From Chryseobacterium nakagawai (GTDB taxonomy: Bacteria; Bacteroidota; Bacteroidia; Flavobacteriales; Weeksellaceae): a stretch of 64,000 nucleotides of DNA. Location: the NCBI RefSeq assembly GCF_900637665.1, contig NZ_LR134386.1:4208501-4272500 (forward strand), written 5' to 3'. Below, piece after piece: positions 44,337-52,863 of this stretch. The position numbers and the translations under genes were made by a program. Below the pieces are notes generated by a model. The model had not been told where the DNA came from. It saw only the letters and a list, made by a program, of their open reading frames with translations, and did not search any database. Positions within the stretch are counted from its first letter, which is position 1, and the number at the start of each line of letters is the position of its first letter.

Positions 44337-45392
44337 TTAAAACTTCATTACATCCTTCACTACCCCATTCTTTTGAGTGTGTTGTAGTAATTCAGTTTCT
44401 ATAAATGTTTTAATCTGCTCTTCTGAAGTATCCCCTGGGAATAAAAGATGGACGTTAGCACCTGCGTCCAGGGTAAAGAATAATGGTAAACCAGTATCTT
44501 TTCTAAAATCCCATATTTTATTGATGACCTCCAATGTTCCTGTTTTCATCAATATAAAAGCAGGATCACTCATCATCATCATGGCATGAAGGGTAAGAGC
44601 TTCATGTTCTACCAATTTGATAAAACGTTCCATATCTCCACTTTTCAGAATTTCCTTCATTGGAACAAAGTTTTCCCTTGCCTCCTGGAATCTTCTTTCT
44701 GCATAAGGATTGGTATTCATCAAACCATGTCCTACAGTTGAAGAAACGCTTTTCTGCCCCTCATGGATCAATAACACCCAATCATTGAAATTTTTGAATA
44801 CCTCATGAATTTCAGTCTCAGGATATTCTACTGCAAATAGATCTGAGCTTCCCTGAACTTCTTCTGTTTCACCCCAAACGATCAATCCATTGTATAAACT
44901 TCTGCATGCACTTCCACTTCCTAATCTGGCTAAAAATGAAGCTTTTCTCAGAGACTCTTCTTCAGAAGTTTTTCCAGTAAATGTTTCATCTAATGCCATC
45001 AGACATTTAGCAATAGCCCCGAATCCGGAAGCAGAACTTGCAATTCCTGAACTGTGTGGAAATGTATTTTCTGTTCTGATGATGTATTTTCCTTTTAAAA
45101 TCCATGGAAGATACTGTTCAATATTTTTGAAGTATTTTTCAATCTTTTCAGCAAATTTCACTTCTTCATTCCCTGATAAAAAGGTTTGTACAGAAAAAGG
45201 TTCATCAGCCAAAAATTCCATCGTAGTATTGGTTTTACAATGATTTAATGTATAACTGATACTTGGATTGGCTGGAATCTGATTGTCATATTTTCCCCAA
45301 TATTTAATCAAGGCAATATTAGAAGGGCAGCTCTCTGAAACCGTTTGTGTATGAATGGTGAAATTTTCTTTTCCTATAAATGGTGTTGTCAT
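44337..45392 (-). CDS. mvaD: Diphosphomevalonate decarboxylase
   Basis: A 351-residue GHMP-family enzyme. SNIALIKYWGKYDNQIPANPSIS is the MvaD-specific N-terminus, and the ATP loop is PHSSGIASSASGFGAIA. The GSGSACRSLYNG segment carries the catalytic Ser/Arg, and TLDAGANVHLLFPG the Asp. It makes isopentenyl diphosphate from mevalonate diphosphate with ATP, so this organism uses the mevalonate route, as Flavobacteriia do. No other mevalonate gene is in the window. Confidence 0.95.
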   Translation of the reverse strand: MTTPFIGKENFTIHTQTVSESCPSNIALIKYWGKYDNQIPANPSISYTLNHCKTNTTMEFLADEPFSVQTFLSGNEEVKFAEKIEKYFKNIEQYLPWILKGKYIIRTENTFPHSSGIASSASGFGAIAKCLMALDETFTGKTSEEESLRKASFLARLGSGSACRSLYNGLIVWGETEEVQGSSDLFAVEYPETEIHEVFKNFNDWVLLIHEGQKSVSSTVGHGLMNTNPYAERRFQEARENFVPMKEILKSGDMERFIKLVEHEALTLHAMMMMSDPAFILMKTGTLEVINKIWDFRKDTGLPLFFTLDAGANVHLLFPGDTSEEQIKTFIETELLQHTQKNGVVKDVMKF

Positions 45393-45462
45393 AGTTTAAT
45401 TTAAGTGATACAACTTAAGTATTTAAAGCTTGTTTTCGCATTTTTTGTAGTTGACAAGTCGA

Positions 45463-47232
45463 TTAATACATCTTCTCTATAATATCTGCATATTTTTTAA
45501 GAACTACATTTCTCTTCACTTTCAATGTTGGAGTGATTTCTCCGGTATTGATATCAAATTCTGCTGGCATCAGAGTGAATTTTTTCACTTTCTCATAATC
45601 GGCAAGTTGATGTTGCAGTTCCTTAATCTTTTCTTTATAAAGACTGATTATTTTTTCATTTTTCACCACATCTTCCCAGTTTGTAAAAGGAATATTATTC
45701 TTTTTAATATAATCCTGTAAGAATTCAAAATTCGGAACGATTAAAGCAGAAACAAACTGTCTTCCTTCTGCAACCAGCATGATTTGCTGAATGAAATTAT
45801 TATTGGTCAGAAGGTTTTCAATCTGTTGTGGAGCAATATATTTTCCGTTAGAAGTCTTCATCAGATCCTTAAGTCGGTCTGTAATAATCAGGTTACCTTT
45901 ATCATCAATTTTACCTGCATCACCGGTTTTAAACCAGCCGTCTTCTGTAAATACTTTTTGAGTTTCTTCAGGTCTGTTATAATACCCTTTCATGATTCCG
46001 TTTCCTCTGGCCTGGATCTCATCACTTTCTCCGATACGGATTTCTACCCCCGGTAATGGTTTTCCGCTCGTAGCATGTTCAAAATGCGTTAAAGGGAAAA
46101 GGGTCAAAGTAGCTGTAGTTTCTGTTAATCCATATCCAACAGTAACGTGAATTCCCACCGACTCAAAGAATCGGGTTACTTCAGGTGATAGCGAAGCTCC
46201 TCCACAAGGCAAAAACCATAGTCTTCCCCCCATTTTATTCTTGATCTTACTGAAGACCAACATATCGGCAATGGATTCTTTTATTTTTAATCCAAAAGGA
46301 ATCGGTTTCTCATTTCTTCTTAATTCTGCAGTTTCCCATCCTGTTTTCAAAGCCCAGTCAAAAATCTTTTTCTTGAAAGATGATCCTTCTTCTGCCTTTT
46401 CTAACACTCCGGCATATACTTTCTGGAAGAACCTTGGTACTGCACACATCGCAGTAGGCTTTACTTCTTCCAAGGCTTTGGCTACATTTTTCGGATCTTC
46501 AAGGAAGTACACTCTTGCTCCTCCATAAAGACATAATAGGCTCCAGCTTCTTTCAAAAACGTGACTTAAAGGTAGAAACGCCAATGAAAGTTCTTCTTCA
46601 AAGTTTTTAAACTTAAAAAATTCAAAGTGAGAATCAAATGCTTTGATGAAATTACCGTGGGTAAGCATAACACCTTTGGGCGTTCCGGTAGTTCCGGAAG
46701 TATAGATAAGTGTTGCTGTATCTTCATCTTCTTTCTTACAGATTTCTAGTTCTGAAGAAGATTTTGCGATAAAGTCTTCAAGATAAAAACTATTGAATTC
46801 TTTCTTGATCCAAACTGCTTTTTTAGCAATAATAATGGTTTCAAGATAGTTATCCTCTTTGTGTAAAAGTTCCAGACAGGCATCATACTGCATTTGATTT
46901 CCTACCAAAACTACCTTAGCTCCGGAATCTTTTATGATATATTCTGCCTGCTCAGCATTATTCGTAGAATAAATAGGAACGGTAATCGCTCCTATAGCCA
47001 TTGCAGCCAGATCCATAATCATCCATTCAGATGAATTGTCTGAATAAATAGCAACTTTATCGTTTTCCTGAACTCCTGCTTCCTTTAAGGCATTGGCTGT
47101 TTTAAAAATAATCTCACTGAATTTCTTCCAGCTCAGCTCTTTCCAGGCTTCTTCTTTCTTTTTAAAACCGATTGCCCCTTTTATAGGATGTTTTTCTACA
47201 TTTTTAAGGATTATTGCCTCTGCAAGATTCAT
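45463..47232 (-). CDS. Long-chain fatty acid--CoA ligase (AMP-binding)
   Basis: A 589-residue ANL-superfamily enzyme. The P-loop-like motif TLIYTSGTTGTPKGVMLTHGN, LAFLPLSHVFERSW, GYGLTETTATLTL and GWFKTGDAGKIDDKGNL, then TDRLKDLMKTSNGKYIAPQQIE, are in order as in FadD/ACSL. The insertion-rich form with SLLCLYGGARVYFLEDPK is typical of long-chain ligases. It activates fatty acids to acyl-CoA via acyl-AMP. Start ATG overlaps the upstream reductase gene by four bases (ATGA), so the pair is coupled. Confidence 0.92.
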   Translation of the reverse strand: MNLAEAIILKNVEKHPIKGAIGFKKKEEAWKELSWKKFSEIIFKTANALKEAGVQENDKVAIYSDNSSEWMIMDLAAMAIGAITVPIYSTNNAEQAEYIIKDSGAKVVLVGNQMQYDACLELLHKEDNYLETIIIAKKAVWIKKEFNSFYLEDFIAKSSSELEICKKEDEDTATLIYTSGTTGTPKGVMLTHGNFIKAFDSHFEFFKFKNFEEELSLAFLPLSHVFERSWSLLCLYGGARVYFLEDPKNVAKALEEVKPTAMCAVPRFFQKVYAGVLEKAEEGSSFKKKIFDWALKTGWETAELRRNEKPIPFGLKIKESIADMLVFSKIKNKMGGRLWFLPCGGASLSPEVTRFFESVGIHVTVGYGLTETTATLTLFPLTHFEHATSGKPLPGVEIRIGESDEIQARGNGIMKGYYNRPEETQKVFTEDGWFKTGDAGKIDDKGNLIITDRLKDLMKTSNGKYIAPQQIENLLTNNNFIQQIMLVAEGRQFVSALIVPNFEFLQDYIKKNNIPFTNWEDVVKNEKIISLYKEKIKELQHQLADYEKVKKFTLMPAEFDINTGEITPTLKVKRNVVLKKYADIIEKMY

Positions 47233-48242
47233 TTCTTCAGCTTTTTGTCGTTAATATAATTGTTCAGGTGAAAGTCGATGCTCTCTTGTATCGGAATAAA
47301 CTGGTAATTCAGTTTCTCCCTGACTTTGTGATTGGAAATGGTGTTGAATGAGGATATGGCTTCAATATTTGATTCTGTAGCCATTCTCAATTTGGGAATC
47401 AGCCATCCGAAGAGGGTACTGGCTAATTTTCCTATATTTAATTGAGATCTTGTAAGAATTCTTGCCTCTTTAAGACCTAATCGGGTTCTGATCTGTTTTG
47501 CCAGATCAGCATATCTGTTGTTTTCAGAAACAATAATAAAACGTTCTCCAAAAACATTGTTTTCCATGAGTTCAATGGCTGTTTTAGCAACATCTCTCAC
47601 ATCTACATAAGCAGACCCGCCTGCAAAAGTAAAGCTATTGTCTTCAAAAGTTGAAAACAGTTCACCGCTGCTTTGGGTCCAGTTTCCGCTTCCTACGATC
47701 ATTCCCGGATTGATAATAACTACATTCAAGCCTTCAGCAGACGCTCTCCAGGCTTCCATTTCGGATAAATGCTTGGAAATAGCATAGGCAGAATGTTCCA
47801 GTTTCGGATTGAAGTCAGAATCTTCATCCAACTCTCCCTTTTCATTATAGTTATCCAAAACAGCTACAGAGCTTACGTGCAGAAATTTTTTAACACCAGA
47901 TCCTTCACAGGCAAACAATAAGTTTTCGGTACCTTTAATATTGGTACGGTACATTTCTTTTTCATCTTTGGGATGAAAGCTTACTTTTGCAGCACAGTGA
48001 TAGACTTCATCTACCTCTTTCAATGCATCTTTTAAGGAATCAATATCATCAAAATCTACATTAACCCATTCGATCTTATTAAAAAAATCATCAGGATTCT
48101 CCGTATAAAAGCTGTATGAATGCCTTACTTCGTTTAAATTGCTGCCCGATCTTTTGGAAGCACGTACGTTTTTACCTCTTTTAAGAAGTTCCAACACGAT
48201 TATTCTTCCCAGAATTCCGGTTGCACCCGTTACAAAAACCAT
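47229..48242 (-). CDS. NAD(P)-dependent epimerase/dehydratase (extended SDR)
   Basis: A 337-residue Rossmann-fold enzyme. It starts MVFVTGATGILGRIIVLELL (GxxGxxG), has HCAAKVSFHPKDEKEMYRTNIKGTENLL and the catalytic YAISKHLSEMEAW, and then GMIVGSGNW. This is the dihydroflavonol-4-reductase/3-beta-HSD-like branch. Its coupling to the acyl-CoA ligase suggests a role in lipid or sterol-like metabolism, but the substrate cannot be told. Confidence 0.88.
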   Translation of the reverse strand: MVFVTGATGILGRIIVLELLKRGKNVRASKRSGSNLNEVRHSYSFYTENPDDFFNKIEWVNVDFDDIDSLKDALKEVDEVYHCAAKVSFHPKDEKEMYRTNIKGTENLLFACEGSGVKKFLHVSSVAVLDNYNEKGELDEDSDFNPKLEHSAYAISKHLSEMEAWRASAEGLNVVIINPGMIVGSGNWTQSSGELFSTFEDNSFTFAGGSAYVDVRDVAKTAIELMENNVFGERFIIVSENNRYADLAKQIRTRLGLKEARILTRSQLNIGKLASTLFGWLIPKLRMATESNIEAISSFNTISNHKVREKLNYQFIPIQESIDFHLNNYINDKKLKK

Positions 48243-48684
48243 TAATTATGTTGCTTGATTGCTGACTAAAATATGATAATATTTTCTATCTTACAATTCT
48301 TAAGGTTCCTGTAAAAGTTACCCCAAAAACTGCTTTTGCAAATTTGCGATTTTTAAAGCAAAATTCAACTTTATTTAACCAATATTATCATTCTGGAAAT
48401 CACAAAATTTGAAACTTAAATGAAGTATTTTATTATTTAAACCACAAATTATGGATTCCAAGAAGCCAAAAGGTATCAACCCTTTTGAACACTTAAGATT
48501 TTTACGTTGATAAATTGTATGTATTAGAAGTATCCTTAAGCCTTACGAAAACCTTATATTTTTATTGAGGTGAAGTGAATACCGCAACAATATTTAATTT
48601 ATTTGAAAACGTAAAAACACGCTTCCTTTGAAGGAATGGCAAAAATTATTTGAATATTGCCAGGATAGTCACCATTACATAAAA
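48243..48684. other. Gene-poor region of about 440 bases
   Basis: No convincing gene. It is AT-rich, with a GCAAATTTGC palindrome near 48340-48350. A 19-codon frame at 48451-48510 (MDSKKPKGINPFEH...) has normal-looking coding composition for its length and might be the stub of a lost gene, but there is no further support. Confidence 0.4.
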
Positions 48685-48716
48685 AGCCCCGAAAGCATTC
48701 AAAAACTTCCGGGACT
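48685..48716 (-). terminator. Terminator of the graspetide operon
   Basis: The hairpin AGCCCCGAAAG with CTTCCGGGACT (two mismatches) is followed on the minus strand by TTTTTAT, 21 bases after the stop of the last ligase gene. Confidence 0.7.
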
Positions 48717-48737
48717 ACTATATAAAAAGTTAATCAT

Positions 48738-49742
48738 TTATACCATCACCACATTATCTCTTCTTGGAGCTTTGTCACAAAGAACATCTGCGATACTTTT
48801 AGAGATAAGGTTCGCTTCTGTGAGATTATCCAGCCAGAAGAATTCTCCTGCAGCATTGATTTCGATGAAATAATATTCATCTTCAGGAGAAACAATAATA
48901 TCTATTGCTCCATAGTCTACATTGTAAATATCAAGAAGCTCCAGAAGCTTTTCTTTAACATCAGTGGGAAGCTCTGTCTGTGTCCATTTATCCAGCAGAT
49001 TAACTCCGTCTTTTCTCCAGTCCACTTTAGCATCTTCAAACTGTTGAGAATCCACTTCAAAAGCATAGACATCTCTTCCTACAATGGTAACCCGAAGTTC
49101 TTTTTTCTTCTGAATCATTTTCTGGAACTGCATTGGGCAATACAAAAGTGAATCAAGTTCTTCAAGTTTATCTTCACTAACTACATTGGTAAAGACTACA
49201 TTTTCCACACCGTTTTCATAGATAGCAAAACCTGTTTGCATTTTGGCCACTACATTCTGATGTTTCAGAATAAACTGTTTGGCCTCTTCAGGATTATTTG
49301 TCAGACAAGTTTCCGGAATGGTGAGTCCTATTTTCTGAGCAATTTTCAACTGTTCTTCTTTACTATCCAGCCTTCTATAGACACTTGGTTTTCCTAATGC
49401 ATACACATCGATAGATTCAAAGAATCCGAACAATGTATTACGGATTTCTCCCATGGCTGCACTATAGAATTTAGGATCCATTTCCTCCTTTAGTCCTTTC
49501 CCTATATTGTAAGCCCGGCGGTACCAGACTGCTGAAATATCATTCAAACGATATTTTTTTTCAGATGTTTCAAGAAATGTCACCCATGATCCGTCCTGAA
49601 AAACAGTGGACAGTTTGTTATGTAAAGGATATAGGTCAACATCAAAGCGAATAACTTCGCAATCATTTTCTTTGATATATTCCGTTACCTTTTCAATGGA
49701 AAAATTATCTGCAGTATGTGTTATAATTAAGATTTTATTCAT
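48738..49742 (-). CDS. Graspetide ATP-grasp ligase, MdnC/MvdD-like (ester-forming type)
   Basis: The start at 49742 (MNKILIITHTADNFSIEKV) overlaps the stop of the upstream ligase by eight bases; an ATG 33 bases upstream is possible but less likely. The 334-residue product has EVIRFDVDLYPL and the SAVWYRRAYNIGK block seen in MdnC-type enzymes, PETCLTNNPEEAKQF, and the C-terminal ATP-grasp metal site VDYGAIDIIVSPEDEYYFIEINAAGEFFWLD. MdnC-like enzymes close the two omega-ester rings (Thr-Asp, Ser-Glu/Asp) of microviridins using ATP. The precursor is two genes upstream. Which of the two ligases makes esters is inferred from motif likeness. Confidence 0.85.
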   Translation of the reverse strand: MNKILIITHTADNFSIEKVTEYIKENDCEVIRFDVDLYPLHNKLSTVFQDGSWVTFLETSEKKYRLNDISAVWYRRAYNIGKGLKEEMDPKFYSAAMGEIRNTLFGFFESIDVYALGKPSVYRRLDSKEEQLKIAQKIGLTIPETCLTNNPEEAKQFILKHQNVVAKMQTGFAIYENGVENVVFTNVVSEDKLEELDSLLYCPMQFQKMIQKKKELRVTIVGRDVYAFEVDSQQFEDAKVDWRKDGVNLLDKWTQTELPTDVKEKLLELLDIYNVDYGAIDIIVSPEDEYYFIEINAAGEFFWLDNLTEANLISKSIADVLCDKAPRRDNVVMV

Positions 49743-50691
49743 GGATATTAATTCTTTTAATAAGATTATCGGCAATTCTTTCTGCTATAGGAAACCCTAG
49801 TTCTTTTTCAAGCATTCCCCATTCTCCCTGTGGATTAACTTCTAGAAAATAATATTTACCATCTTTTCCCCGGATCATGTCAATAGCGCCTGTATACAAT
49901 CCCATTTCCTTCATCATCGAAACCAGATTTGTTTTGACCTCATCAGGCAATTCATAAGCGATCCAAAAATAGCCTTCGTGACCTACTCTCCAATCTGCAT
50001 TTTCACTGTTATTGATCTTTCCTGTAAAAAATTCTCCATCTACATACATAATCCTCAATTCATATTCTTTATCAATATAAGGCTGAAAAATCATAGGACA
50101 ATAGATAATATCTGAAAGGTTTTCCAATGTATCCTGTTCGATAATCATCGTGGAGATCAGATCTTCACCATTCATTGTTTTCCGGGTTACCCCATGAAGT
50201 TTGGCAATGGCTTTTCCTGAGCAATGCTGCTCAAAAAAAGCTTTTACTTTCTCTTCATCATTAGAAAAAATAGTAGCTGGAATAATCAGATTATTTTGGT
50301 GAGCTATTTTTAGCTGAAGCATTTTATTTCCATCTATTTTCCTTTCATTTTCGTAAGGATTGATCCATGGAAGATGCTCCAGTTGGGTAAACAGATTGTA
50401 GCGGAGACTTGCATATTCATTTCGAAAGATTTTTTCATATTCCTGATCCAGTTCTTCAGGAACGCTAATACGCCATGCTTTTCTATGCCACACTCCTGTG
50501 ATATGATCAGAATGAATAAAATTTCCTTTCTCATCAGTTATCTCAAATGAGTTCTCATTAATACTGATTTTCTGAAGATGGTTCAGTTGGTCAGAATTCA
50601 GTCTGAAATAAGGGATATTTTTAGAAGAAAGGTGTTGAAAGAAACGATCAATAGTATAAAAATCCTTTGAATGGGTAATACAGAAAATCAT
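49735..50691 (-). CDS. Graspetide ATP-grasp ligase, MdnB/MvdC-like (amide-forming type)
   Basis: A 318-residue ATP-grasp ligase. The N-terminus MIFCITHSKDFYTIDRFFQHL and GVWHRKAWRISVPEEL resemble MdnB-type microviridin ligases. The body contains PWINPYENERKIDGNKMLQLKIA, RIMYVDGEFFTGKI, and the metal site YTGAIDMIRGKDGKYYFLEVNPQGEWGML. MdnB forms the omega-amide between Lys and Glu/Asp of the core peptide, after the esters. It starts after the attenuator hairpin that follows the precursor gene and is coupled to the second ligase gene by an 8-base overlap. It is a paralogue of that gene. Confidence 0.85.
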   Translation of the reverse strand: MIFCITHSKDFYTIDRFFQHLSSKNIPYFRLNSDQLNHLQKISINENSFEITDEKGNFIHSDHITGVWHRKAWRISVPEELDQEYEKIFRNEYASLRYNLFTQLEHLPWINPYENERKIDGNKMLQLKIAHQNNLIIPATIFSNDEEKVKAFFEQHCSGKAIAKLHGVTRKTMNGEDLISTMIIEQDTLENLSDIIYCPMIFQPYIDKEYELRIMYVDGEFFTGKINNSENADWRVGHEGYFWIAYELPDEVKTNLVSMMKEMGLYTGAIDMIRGKDGKYYFLEVNPQGEWGMLEKELGFPIAERIADNLIKRINIHE

Positions 50692-50711
50692 TTTGCCCCT
50701 TTTATTAAAAA

Positions 50712-50737
50712 GGGAAACTTAACCTGTTAAGTTTCCC
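50712..50737 (-). terminator. Attenuator hairpin between precursor and ligase genes
   Basis: The arms GGGAAACTTAAC and GTTAAGTTTCCC pair perfectly (12 pairs) over a 2-base apex, followed on the minus strand by TTTTTAAT. It sits 21 bases before the first ligase ATG and 45 bases after the precursor stop. As a partial terminator it would favour precursor over enzyme synthesis. Confidence 0.75.
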
Positions 50738-50781
50738 CCTTTGTTACAATTTTGTTAATATGTTACTGTAAAATAATCATT

Positions 50782-51000
50782 TTATAGTTGAGCGGCATCA
50801 TCATCACCGTCAGAAGGATATTTCATAGTATGCTCCATATCGTTCAACTTAGAAGTTACATCATCGATAATGGGCTTTGTAATAACATCCCTTTCTGGAA
50901 TTGTAATATTCGTTCCTCCTTTTACTGTTTCAGGATCTTTAAGTTGTTTTTCAAGAAATGATGCGAAAAACGGTTTCTTTTTTGAGTTTTTGTTTTCCAT
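50782..51000 (-). CDS. Microviridin-like graspetide precursor peptide
   Basis: A 72-residue peptide. The leader holds the ligase-recognition helix PFFASFLEKQ (residues 10-19), the same motif as PFFARFLE in microviridin precursors, then VKGG (26-29). The C-terminal core is TMKYPSDGDDDAAQL (58-72), matching the microviridin TxKYPSDx-acidic-acidic pattern. By analogy the expected rings are Thr58-Asp64 and Ser63-Asp66 esters and a Lys60-Asp67 amide. There is one core only. Microviridins are protease inhibitors. It is the first gene of the operon, with its own promoter and a hairpin after it. No acetyltransferase, transporter or peptidase gene is alongside. Confidence 0.9.
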   Translation of the reverse strand: MENKNSKKKPFFASFLEKQLKDPETVKGGTNITIPERDVITKPIIDDVTSKLNDMEHTMKYPSDGDDDAAQL

Positions 51001-51028
51001 AAGTTAATATGTTTGTTTATTTGATAAT

Positions 51029-51036
51029 CGAATGTA
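51029..51036 (-). promoter_or_regulatory. Probable -7 element of the graspetide operon
   Basis: Minus-strand TACATTCG (one mismatch to TAnnTTTG), with TTT 21 bases farther upstream. Leader of about 25 bases to the ATG at 51000. Confidence 0.5.
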
Positions 51037-51114
51037 CAAAAATTTCAACTCATGGAGAAATAAATAAACACTTTAAGATAATTTTAACATATTATCAAAA
51101 CATAAAGTATATTT

Positions 51115-51894
51115 TTAATTCAAACCAAGAAACTGCTTGACAACTATAGCAAAATCAACAGGATTTTCAGCCTGAACCCAATGCCCTGCATTCTTAACAG
51201 TCACTATCTTCGCTTTTGGGAATTGCTGTTTGATTCCATATTCATCTTGTGGAAGAATATAATTAGACTTCTCTCCTGCTATAAATAAAGCTTCTCCCTC
51301 AAAAACACCAAATTTAATAGCATTGGATACGAATTCATTATACTTCTCAGACAGGGTTTTAAGATTGAATCTCCAGTTCAGCTTTTTATTATCATCCCAG
51401 TATAGGTTCTTTGTTAAAAACTGTATTGTTGATTTTTCAGGAATGTACTGATTCAATACAGCCTCCACATCATTTCTTGAACCTACTGTATTAAAATCTA
51501 CCGTTTCAAGAGCTTTGATAATCCCCTGATGATGGGGCGGATAAGCTTTTGGTGAAATATCTACAACAATCAGCTTCTCTACTTTTTCGGGATATTTTAT
51601 AGCAAACTGCATCACTGCTTTGCCACCTAAAGAATGTCCTAAAACATGCGCTTTCTGAATGCCATAATGATCCATATAACGAACAATGTCATCCGCCAAA
51701 TCATCATGGGACATATCATCGGAATGAAAACTTCTTCCGTGGTTTCTAAGATCAATAAGATGTACAGGAAGGTATTCTCCAAGGTCTTTCCCGAAGCTTC
51801 CCCAGTTATCAAGCATTCCAAATAGCCCGTGGAATACTAAAAGCGGCGTAGCGCTAGAACCTTCGCCAAATATTTTTGAGTTTAAGATTTCCAT
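51115..51894 (-). CDS. Alpha/beta-fold hydrolase (YbfF-like esterase)
   Basis: A 259-residue cytosolic hydrolase. VFHGLFGMLDNWGSF provides the oxyanion hole, DLRNHGRSFHSDDMSHDDLADDI is the YbfF signature, the nucleophile elbow is VLGHSLGGKAVM, and the catalytic His is in KNAGHWVQAENP. Such enzymes split short acyl or acyl-CoA esters. It is separated from the graspetide operon by 114 bases with that operon's promoter in between, so it is probably unrelated to it. Confidence 0.88.
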   Translation of the reverse strand: MEILNSKIFGEGSSATPLLVFHGLFGMLDNWGSFGKDLGEYLPVHLIDLRNHGRSFHSDDMSHDDLADDIVRYMDHYGIQKAHVLGHSLGGKAVMQFAIKYPEKVEKLIVVDISPKAYPPHHQGIIKALETVDFNTVGSRNDVEAVLNQYIPEKSTIQFLTKNLYWDDNKKLNWRFNLKTLSEKYNEFVSNAIKFGVFEGEALFIAGEKSNYILPQDEYGIKQQFPKAKIVTVKNAGHWVQAENPVDFAIVVKQFLGLN

Positions 51895-51983
51895 ATTTTC
51901 TTTAAATAATAGATTTCAAATACAGATTCCGGATAATTTTGGTTGCCTTATACTGTTTACACTCCGGGACCTTGTATTTATTA

Positions 51984-52703
51984 TTACCATGTTGCCAATC
52001 TCTTCAAGTAAGACTGAACTGTATTTTCCAAGCCCATATATAAAGCCTCAGAAACCAAAGCATGCCCAATGGATACTTCTAATAAGTTAGGAATAGTATC
52101 TGCAAAATATTTCAGATTCTCTAAACTAAGATCGTGACCGGCATTGATCCCTAAACCGAATTCATTGGCCACAACGGCAGTGTCATAATAAGGTTTGATC
52201 GCCTGTTCTTTATTGGATAGATAATTTTTGGCATATGCTTCTGTATACAGTTCAATCCTGTCTGCTCCAGTCTTTGCTGCATATTCTACCAACTCAGGTA
52301 AAGGATCAAGAAAGATGGAGGTACGAATACCTGCATTTTTAAACGCTGCAATAATCTCGGTAAGATAGTCCAGATGCTTTTTCGTATCCCATCCTGCATT
52401 AGAAGTAATGGCATCATCTGCATCCGGAACCAGAGTTACCTGTTCAGGTTTCACATCCAATACCATATCAATAAAAGACTGATGTGGATTTCCTTCAATA
52501 TTAAACTCAGTCGTCACCAATGGCTTCAGATCATAGACATCTTTTCTTGTAATGTGCCTCTCATCCGGTCTTGGGTGAATCGTAATTCCCTGTCCACCGA
52601 ATTCCTGAATCTTTATAGCAGCTTCTGTCACACTCGGTGTTTCACCTCCTCTTGCATTTCTTAATGTCGCAATCTTATTGATGTTTACGCTTAGTTTTGT
52701 CAT
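51984..52703 (-). CDS. pdxJ: Pyridoxine 5'-phosphate synthase
   Basis: A 239-residue TIM-barrel enzyme. The opening LSVNINKIATLRNARGGETPSVTEAA, ITIHPRPDERHI, VTLVPDADDAITSNAGWD, RIELYTEAYA and LGINAGHDLSLENL are PdxJ-specific. It condenses 1-deoxyxylulose-5-phosphate with aminoacetone phosphate to pyridoxine phosphate in de novo vitamin B6 synthesis. Upstream, at 52704-52863, lies a 160-base AT-rich gap with short TTAGAA and AGTTGG motifs but no clear gene. Confidence 0.96.
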   Translation of the reverse strand: MTKLSVNINKIATLRNARGGETPSVTEAAIKIQEFGGQGITIHPRPDERHITRKDVYDLKPLVTTEFNIEGNPHQSFIDMVLDVKPEQVTLVPDADDAITSNAGWDTKKHLDYLTEIIAAFKNAGIRTSIFLDPLPELVEYAAKTGADRIELYTEAYAKNYLSNKEQAIKPYYDTAVVANEFGLGINAGHDLSLENLKYFADTIPNLLEVSIGHALVSEALYMGLENTVQSYLKRLATW

Positions 52704-52863
52704 TTTTATATTTAGATATTAGATAGCAGAAGTTAGAAAGTGAAGCCAAAAGTTGGAAATTCATCCAGACTTATTGCTTCTTTTTGGTGTTCTAATTTCT
52801 TTATCATTTAAAATTTTATTTATTTTTTGGAAAGAGTTCAACTGCTTGCTTTACGCTTTCTAT

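Noticed and set aside
48628..48873. Plus-strand frame of 81 codons at the end of the graspetide operon
   Set aside because: It spans the terminator and the antisense of the ligase gene; no coding features.
51001..51114. A further precursor peptide upstream of the graspetide precursor
   Set aside because: No second TxKYPSD core or PFFA leader is found on either strand in this gap or in the region up to 51984.
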